64,000 bases of DNA. Source: Hamiltosporidium tvaerminnensis (Eukaryota > Microsporidia > Dubosqiidae). Of this stretch, positions 57,361 to 64,000 are shown in pieces. Both the position numbers and the translations under genes were made by a program. The notes under the pieces were generated by a model that was not told the DNA's origin, did no database searches, and saw only the letters and a list, made by a program, of their open reading frames with translations. How positions within the stretch are numbered: the first letter of the stretch is position 1; every line of letters begins with the position of its first letter. Where the stretch lies: contig CM061247.1 of NCBI GenBank assembly GCA_022605425.2, forward strand, positions 917,501 to 981,500, written 5' to 3'.

Positions 57361-58623
57361 ATGTATCGAAATAATAGATTAATATCAACCGAAGAATCTT
57401 TTAGATTAATTTCTTTTTACTATCAAAATAAATTGAACGCAGGAAATATAGAAGATAACGATCTAATAAAGAAAGACATTCATTTTTTATACGTGGATAT
57501 TATGAGAAAATCGGGTGAAAAAGATAAAGCAATAAAATTTCTTTCACAAATGAATTACTCATATGATGTACATGAACTTCCTAATGCAATAGAACTGATA
57601 AATACTTATATTTATTTTAAAGATTATGAAGGTGCTCTTGACAAATTTGAGACTTTTAGAGCTAAACATCGATATTTAGATAAACTAAAAATATTTTTAT
57701 TTACTCATATAAATATTTGTAATGGTAAGATTGTTCCTAATGATGATACGTACAACAAGATTGTGGATATGTCGATTGAGTGTTTGAAAGAGGAATTTGA
57801 TTTTTTACTTTTTGAATTTTTATATAATTTTGTAACAAGTTTTTGGGTTCCAATAGTTTCAACGCCTTTGATTCTTCAAAATGAAAGTCAAGAATCCGGT
57901 CAAAATGATAATGTACAGTCGGAATTTGTAGAATTTAAAAAAATTGATACAGAAGAAAATTCATGTAATGTCTCGATAGAATCCAAATATTCTCAAGTAA
58001 AATCTGAACAGATGAAAGATTTTTGTACTGAAAATGATTTCAAAACAGATATTGCAAATGAATCGACGGAAATTTACAAAAATAAAAAATCTAAAAAATC
58101 TTCGAAACAGAAACGCAAAAAAGTAAAAATTTTTGCAAAAAATCCCGCAATCAGTGATGATCCCAACCAATTTTTTTGGAAATTTATTGAAAAACTATCT
58201 TTTATGACAAATCCTTTATATTTTGAAAAACTAAAAATCGAGGAAGTCAAATATTTAGCCACAGTACTAAATAGTGAAATTCTTCATCACAGATATATTT
58301 TATTAAAAGGATTTAAATCAGAAAAAGAATTATTTTCGTATTTTAAGAATAAACCGTCTCATTACATTTTTAGAAATGCGGTATATTTTTTAGAAAGATT
58401 TCATTATCCCAAATTATTTTTTCTAACCAAAAAAGCAGGACTTCTCACCGAAGAAATGGTTCTTATTAAAAATGCTTATAAAGTCAGACACAAACGTATT
58501 AGAGACCTTGGATTAGCAGAAACTAGAAAAATTCTTAGAAGAAAAAAATGTTATATCAAATACACAGGCCAAAATAAAAATAAAAAAGCTAAAAAAGGAC
58601 GATTGTCTAATAAAATTAAATAG
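57361..58623 (+). CDS. Hypothetical helical-repeat protein with basic centre (420 aa)
   Basis: The N-terminal 165 residues are helical and TPR-like: YVDIMRKSGEKDKAIKFLSQM and INTYIYFKDYEGALDKFETF have the spacing of TPR helices. A polar, Glu- and Ser-rich linker (about 175-235) follows, then a strongly basic patch (KKSKKSSKQKRKKVK, about 242-256), a second helical part, and a basic C-terminus (KNKKAKKGRLSNKIK). No membrane span. The pairing of TPR-like helices with a Lys-rich patch and a DP-x-x-F/W phrase (DDPNQFFWK) loosely recalls SRP72, but that domain normally lies at the very C-terminus and the match is too weak to name the gene. Nucleic-acid or RNP binding is plausible (inference). A CCC motif supports the start. 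Confidence 0.75.
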   Translation: MYRNNRLISTEESFRLISFYYQNKLNAGNIEDNDLIKKDIHFLYVDIMRKSGEKDKAIKFLSQMNYSYDVHELPNAIELINTYIYFKDYEGALDKFETFRAKHRYLDKLKIFLFTHINICNGKIVPNDDTYNKIVDMSIECLKEEFDFLLFEFLYNFVTSFWVPIVSTPLILQNESQESGQNDNVQSEFVEFKKIDTEENSCNVSIESKYSQVKSEQMKDFCTENDFKTDIANESTEIYKNKKSKKSSKQKRKKVKIFAKNPAISDDPNQFFWKFIEKLSFMTNPLYFEKLKIEEVKYLATVLNSEILHHRYILLKGFKSEKELFSYFKNKPSHYIFRNAVYFLERFHYPKLFFLTKKAGLLTEEMVLIKNAYKVRHKRIRDLGLAETRKILRRKKCYIKYTGQNKNKKAKKGRLSNKIK

Positions 58624-61239
58624 ATAATATGAACTATCATAATAAATAAAATAGTATATTCGTTTAATTTCTTCTAGTTATGAGTTTATTTTGGATTCAT
58701 TTAATCTGAAGCCTCATCGAATATATTTTTCTAATTTAGAATCAATTTAAAAAAACTAAATGAGAACAAAATTCACGTGAGGCATTTTAAAACTTGAAAA
58801 AATTTTAATAGAAAATAAAAAGAATATTTAAAGATTAAATCGTATAAAATTTGTAATTAATATCTCGCGAATGTCAATGAAGAAAACATATATAATTGAA
58901 TTCAATATTAAATTTAATATTTAGCACCGAAAGGTACAAAAATATCGGAATAAGTATGATATTATGTTACCAAATTAAAACTATTCAGATATAAATTTTT
59001 TTAATATTCTTTACTTGGCTAAATTAATTTTACTAAGAAAAATATTCTTTAAAATATAATTACTTATTTCAATTCTCTTGTACCTTTCAGTGTTGAGATT
59101 CTTTAAAATTATAAAACATAATTATTTCTCTTAAATAAATAAGAAATAAGACCTAATAAAGTAAGAATAATAGGAAACAAAATCCATTTTTTTCAATTTA
59201 ATTTCCTTCAATTATTTCAAAAAAAATAAAAAGTTTCTAAAATTTTTCTTTATATATAACTCTAGATATTTTTATAATTTTTTTTTCAATCAAAGAACTT
59301 TTATAATTATTTTTTTCTTCTTTTGTTTTAAATTTGTCTTTTTATATAGCAAAAATATAATTTATAGACTTCTAATTTACTTAAAAAGGAATTTCAGTTA
59401 TATTATATTAAAAATTGAAATTAAAAATATTTTATAATATAATATTACTAGAAATATATTATAAACTTGTATAAAAACAGGATTGAATCTATATTTTGTA
59501 ATAAATAAATATAAATATTAAGATTTGGAATTTAAAGGGAAATATATTGAGATTAAGCTATGCCTTTAGCCTTTAAATTGTAATATCAAAGCTAGTGGCT
59601 TATATATTTTGGTAAGTATAAATAATAATAAATATAAATGAAAATATTTTATGAGGCATATAATTCTTAAAAATTAAGAAGAAAGTTCATCAAATTTAAA
59701 TATGAAAAATAAAAATCTGTTTATAATTAATTTTGGTTTTCAAATATGTAACAAAAATAAATTTATTTTTCTTTACTTTAATTTAAATTTGATGAAAAAT
59801 TATATTTGAGTAAATTTTTTACTTAAAACTAAAAGGATTATCTGTTTATTTTTTTTAATAAATGAATGTCTTTTTTTAAGAGAATTACACATAATGGCGC
59901 TGTAAAGGTTAAAACAATGGCAATGAAATTTAATATTTTTCGAAGATATAAAGAACAAACCTATTTATAAAATATCTTGTAATATTATAATAACTTATAT
60001 TTTTAATATGATTGAATGTTAGTTTTAGCTTTGAAGATTTAAAGAAAAACCTAAATTTTAAATTAAAAACGAAAGAAAAGTTTTATTTAGTATCTTTATG
60101 TTCAGAATAACTGTACAAAAAAAAATAATTTTTTTTATTAAAAAAAGAATTAGATCGTTCAAAATCCAATTCAATAAATCTAATTTAATAAAACTTGTTA
60201 TGATGGTATATTGTAATAAAGAGAAACATATAGATAAAATAATTACACTACTGTAATAATTTGAGTTATTAAAATATTTTTTGGTCCGAAAGTTATTGTG
60301 ATTACTAATAATAGAAATATTGGTTTATTTACATATAATCAAATACTTAATTACATATTGTTCTCAAGCGAAGCAAAGGATTGAAATGTGTTATTAAATT
60401 AGAAAACAGAACCTTCTTCTAGATAAAGTCACGAAAAAAATTAAGATTTTATTTTAATATCCAAAGATATGTGATTATTTGGAATGAAAGCTTTTTAAAA
60501 ATAAATTACTAAATTTTATCAGATTTAGAAAAATTTAATTAAGGTTTTATATATACAAAAGCTAACTAAATAAATAGGAAAATGTTTACAACGAGTATAT
60601 TTCAATCGATATTTAAGCGAATCTGGAAAAATAACTATAAATTTCCTTATAATGATGGACAAGAATGTATAAAAGGATATAAATGATAAACTATTTCTTT
60701 TTGAGGAAGCAAAAAATCTTATTGAAATTTTTATTCGAAATTAATGATGTATACTTTTTGTTTAGCCATTGAAATATATTCAAACTGTAAGATAATTTTA
60801 ATATTAGGAAGACATAATCATATTGATTTAATTAAAAAAATTATCTGCAACGGTAACATAAAACCATGGTGGTAATTATAAATAGAAATAGAAAAGTATA
60901 GAAAAATATTTAGACTTATCATAACTCCTAAAATATAATATGTGAACCAAATTTAAAGTAAAATAAATAATTAATTATATTTTAATTCGATTCAAATTGA
61001 AAAAAGTTGTACTTTATCTTAATTACTTAAAAATACAATTATAGTTTCTGGGAATTAATTTTGGAGTAATTATAGTAGCCTTTTCATGGTTTTATCTTAA
61101 ACTTTATTATCTTTGGCTTTAGAGTGTCAAATGCCTATAATTTGATTTATTTAGAGATCCGAGGTCTTTTTTAAAAATACTATGGAGAAAATATGTAAAA
61201 ATAGAAAATTTTTAATTTTTATTTTATAAATTTCTTGAG
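58624..61239. other. 2.6-kb highly A+T-rich intergenic region
   Basis: No open frame reaches 60 codons. Sequence is almost pure A and T with short simple-sequence runs; nothing recognised. Confidence 0.5.
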
Positions 61240-61460
61240 TAAAACTATATTACAACTATAATGCATTTTCTTTAGCTCTTTAAACACCATATTTTCTTCT
61301 TCTAAACCCGAGTCTTCAACTATGTATATTATCGGCTCATCTAGTGTGGTTCCTCCATCTGAAATAATAAGTGTCTATTTTTATTTTAAAATATTTAGCA
61401 CAGACTCCTTCGTTAATAGCTATGTTTTTTCATTGCAGATGATTTTTAAGGAATGAAATC
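61240..61460 (-). mobile_element. R4/Dong-like retrotransposon, 3' fragment H
   Basis: Matches the 3' end of copy C on the same strand: tagctctttaaacaccatattttcttcttctaaacccgagtcttcaactatgt (C 53758-53808) and cggctcatctagtgtggttcctcc (C 53816-53840). Only about 220 bases are recognisable; substitutions dominate, so it is old. Confidence 0.65.
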
Positions 61461-61839
61461 TGACGTTTTTTATAATAACATAAATCTAAATTTACATATT
61501 ATTGTGCGTTTTTTTCAGCGTAAACGGTTTGATGAATTCATTTAAAAACAGCCAATTTACCGAATAACATGGAGTAGATGTAGGGTTTCCATAGTGGTTT
61601 TTGTTTTTAACCTTTTCTCTAATTTTAAATAACTTTTTTACTCTATTTTTAGTTATAAATATCAAATCTTAAAAAAAAGCTACTCGTTTCATATTTCTTT
61701 CATATAATATACGCAGTTTTGAGTTTAAAATAGATAATTGCACTATGGAGTAAGTACATCGAAATTTTTTTATTATAGATACAGTTTAAAGCTTTTCGTT
61801 AAAAAATATGTATAGTTCTTAAATGGGCAGGAAACCTGT
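61461..61839. other. Spacer
   Basis: No gene; possibly further decayed retrotransposon sequence at its left end. Confidence 0.3.
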
Positions 61840-62340
61840 TCTGTTTTCGTTAATATCACTTATCTGAAGTGCAGTTGCAAGGTAAAACTCTTTTGCTTTC
61901 CCCTTATACGTGCAACCTTGAGAGTTACTCTAATCTTGGCAAACTGAATTAACTGTTAGCTAAAATGTATCTCTAAGACCTACAAGAGATCTACATATAA
62001 TCTCCAATTTATAGCAACAAGCATAATATTTTAGTTGGCTATCATGGATTTTGAAGGGGTTTGTATTTGCATCTCCTGGGTGCAAGTCTTACAATTAGAA
62101 TGTTCAATACCAAGGTTAAAGCTTTTAGACGTCAATTACCTACAACTTCAGCTTAGTCAACAATCTAGTTACATCAATCAAAAACCTTTTTTTACAGAAA
62201 TATCACAATTTTCTAGACCTTCTCTCCTTTATATAAATTCACATGAAACCAGACGACATAATTTGGGTATCTTTGCAGCAAGATCCAAACAATAATAACA
62301 AACCACCTTTATAGAATCATTACCATGCAGATAGTTTAAA
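61840..62340 (-). repeat. WR1 dispersed repeat, copy h
   Basis: Same orientation as copy b: tgttttcgttaatatcactta, gctaaaatgtatctctaagacctacaagag (b: gcaggaatgtatttcagagacttaaatgag), aattacctacaacttcagct, and tttctagaccttctctcctttatataaattcacatg (b: ttttagacctctcctcctcatataaaagttcatag). An 86-codon plus-strand frame inside it (62035-62295) is chance. Confidence 0.6.
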
Positions 62341-62686
62341 ATATGACGTACATCACACGTAGGATCTTGAAAATAAAATATATTAGTTAAATTGTATATT
62401 AACTGTAAAAATATACTCCATTAACTTGCAAGAAAATAATTTTCGTTTCTGCTTTTATTTTTATGAATAAAAGATAGTTTGGTTGAAATTTCAATTATCT
62501 ATAAAAATTTAACAACAAAAGATATTTTTATATCTCGAATTTTTTATATTACTAAAAATGCTAGTTTTAGATAATTATTTATTACAAACAAGGTAAATTG
62601 ATATTTTTTTCGGTCTATATATAATATTAAGTTTTTCCTTTTTCGGAAACAAATTTATAACTCATAACTATAAATGTTTCTCTTAT
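62341..62686. other. Upstream region of the membrane-protein gene
   Basis: A+T-rich, with tctatatataatatt near 62614 as a possible TATA-like element. No CCC motif is seen before the next gene, unlike the others. Confidence 0.35.
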
Positions 62687-63472
62687 ATGTTCAGAATAAT
62701 GAAGACTTATTCTCAAGAAAAGAAAACTGAATATTTATTTAGAGTTCTAAAAGAACAAAGCCCGAAAAAACTTCCATTATGTGATATATTTTTAGATGCG
62801 GTGGCATTCTTAATTTCATTCATTATAGAATTAGTAATTCTTAAAAAATTCTTGAATTTTTATTTTAAAAACGACAATAAAACGAAACAAAATTACTTTC
62901 TTATAACATATGCGCTTCATTTTGTAAATTTAAATCTACAACTTCTTAAAAATGAAGAGATATCGACAAAATATAAACATTTTATCGCAAAATTGCTTAT
63001 TCTTTTAAAATTTATATTCCTAACATTAGTAACAGAAATATACTTTGATTATTATTTAATGGAATATCAATGTGTCTTTTCTTGGATTCTTACATCCATT
63101 TACTGTTTTGTCTCAATTTTGTTTTATTCAAAAGCTTGTATAATGCTTTTAAAATTTACTGTGTTTTCCGACGAAGTCTCAATGTTAAAGTTTATAAAAT
63201 ATTTAATTGTGCTATATTTATTTATTCTGATTGATTTGGTGGTTCGAACATTTTTTTCATCAGACCTGCAGGCTTTCTTTATTTGCAAGTTTTTTTCATT
63301 TTTTATAACATTGCCATTTATAATTTGCTACATTGAAAAACGTATCAATGGCAAAAGGTTTGTGTTTAACTTGCTTTATTATGTTTTTTTAATGATTCTG
63401 CTAGATCGTAATTTTATAAGTTTAATTTTTAAAATGGAAATGATGAATTCAAATGAATTATATAGAAAATAA
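62687..63472 (+). CDS. Multi-span membrane protein, 261 aa, unknown function
   Basis: Six or seven hydrophobic segments at about residues 36-60, 69-87, 99-121, 130-155, 167-190, 196-216 and 224-239, with short charged loops between them, so an integral membrane protein. The N-terminal 30 residues are charged and cytosolic-looking (KTYSQEKKTEY). There are no obvious transporter signatures or glycosyltransferase motifs, and I cannot name a family. Two starts are possible, ATG 62687 or 62699 (MKTYS); neither follows a CCC motif, so the call is less secure than for the other genes. Being a long frame in A+T-rich DNA, Phe/Leu/Ile richness alone could mislead, but the regular alternation of spans and charged loops argues for a real protein. 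Confidence 0.65.
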   Translation: MFRIMKTYSQEKKTEYLFRVLKEQSPKKLPLCDIFLDAVAFLISFIIELVILKKFLNFYFKNDNKTKQNYFLITYALHFVNLNLQLLKNEEISTKYKHFIAKLLILLKFIFLTLVTEIYFDYYLMEYQCVFSWILTSIYCFVSILFYSKACIMLLKFTVFSDEVSMLKFIKYLIVLYLFILIDLVVRTFFSSDLQAFFICKFFSFFITLPFIICYIEKRINGKRFVFNLLYYVFLMILLDRNFISLIFKMEMMNSNELYRK

Positions 63473-64000
63473 CCGGTTGATATGTTATTAAATGTCGTAA
63501 TTCTATCGGTCCGTTTTATTTATAGGGATTTTTTTGAAATTTCTATTTTTTACAATGAAGAAGAATCATTAGAATAGAATTTGGGAAAAAAATATTTATT
63601 TTTTTTTAATAAAAATGTTTGCCAAATATTTTCGGATATTTTTTTTTGACAGTTATAAGTTTGCCATCAAAAATTAATTAAGTCAATAGACGAGTTATTT
63701 TTTTATAATTTTTCCTTTATAGATTTTAATTTACCAAGATTGTTTTAAATTGTTACCATATTGTTATTGTAAATTTCAACAATAGTAAATATTTTCTTCG
63801 TCAAAACGACTTTAATTTTTTTATAGGTCTTTTAGGTATTTACTACTTTTAAAGAGCCGATCGATGTATTGCTCTTTCTATTTTTAGCAACTTTTTGCTT
63901 TAATAAAAAGAGTTCAAATTCAAATTAAAGAGAAATCAATAATACATATAAAAGATACTATGAAATTAAAACATATTTGCCTAAAAGATTACTATAGATG
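63473..64000. other. A+T-rich right edge
   Basis: Downstream of the membrane-protein gene; no ORF or repeat recognised up to the window end. Confidence 0.35.

Overview
The window looks like a gene-sparse, strongly A+T-rich microsporidian genome, with a gene-poor Hamiltosporidium-type assembly as my best guess (inference). The evidence is intronless genes, short divergent versions of core eukaryotic proteins, and CCC- or GGG-like motifs lying a few bases before most start codons, which is a known microsporidian trait. No rRNA, tRNA, CRISPR or bacterial-type operon was seen.

Eight intact host genes are supported. Three are confidently named: DOA1/UFD3 (PLAA; WD40 + PFU, 30361-32019), TFB4 (TFIIH p34, 49305-49955) and UTP7 (WDR46/BING4, 50285-51565 on the minus strand). 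One is a transcription-type cyclin (21235-21960 minus). Four have no clear function: a 401-aa protein (11743-12948 minus), a signal-anchored lysine-rich protein (27506-28219 minus), a helical/TPR-like basic protein (57361-58623) and a multi-span membrane protein (62687-63472). In addition there is a three-copy family of secreted proteins: one intact gene (3360-4685), one copy broken by two frameshifts (6172-7474) and one badly decayed copy (17554-18928).

Most of the rest is mobile-element sequence. The main family is an R4/Dong-like non-LTR retrotransposon with one long ORF (reverse transcriptase, CCHC knuckle, restriction-like endonuclease). Copies: A (1-2073, long open C-terminal ORF), D (32715-~34390), E (~34640-37832, minus), B (38510-42232, with target-site duplication), C (53701-57172, minus, with a perfect 16-bp target-site duplication), and fragments near 22.2, 26.6-27.2, 51.8, 52.0-52.9 and 61.2-61.5 kb. 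Copy C and the second half of B differ from A mostly by one- or two-base deletions. That suggests either unpolished long-read sequence or an unusual deletion-biased decay.

A second repeat family of about 0.7 kb (called WR1 here) has about eight copies in both orientations. It shares a core GGGCTTCCCCAAGACTAT and a short peptide-coding remnant, and I cannot assign it to a known class. A third repeat, with ends like hAT transposons (CTACGGCCCGCG), occurs at 20170-20900 and again at 2074-2290, where element A sits against it. Long stretches (13.3-17.5, 28.2-30.3, 42.3-47.8, 58.6-61.2 kb) hold no gene I can support; one of them (about 46 kb) has a weak integrase-like relic. No new multi-gene system is evident. 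The most interesting items are the R4/Dong copies with their decay pattern, the WR1 family and the secreted family.
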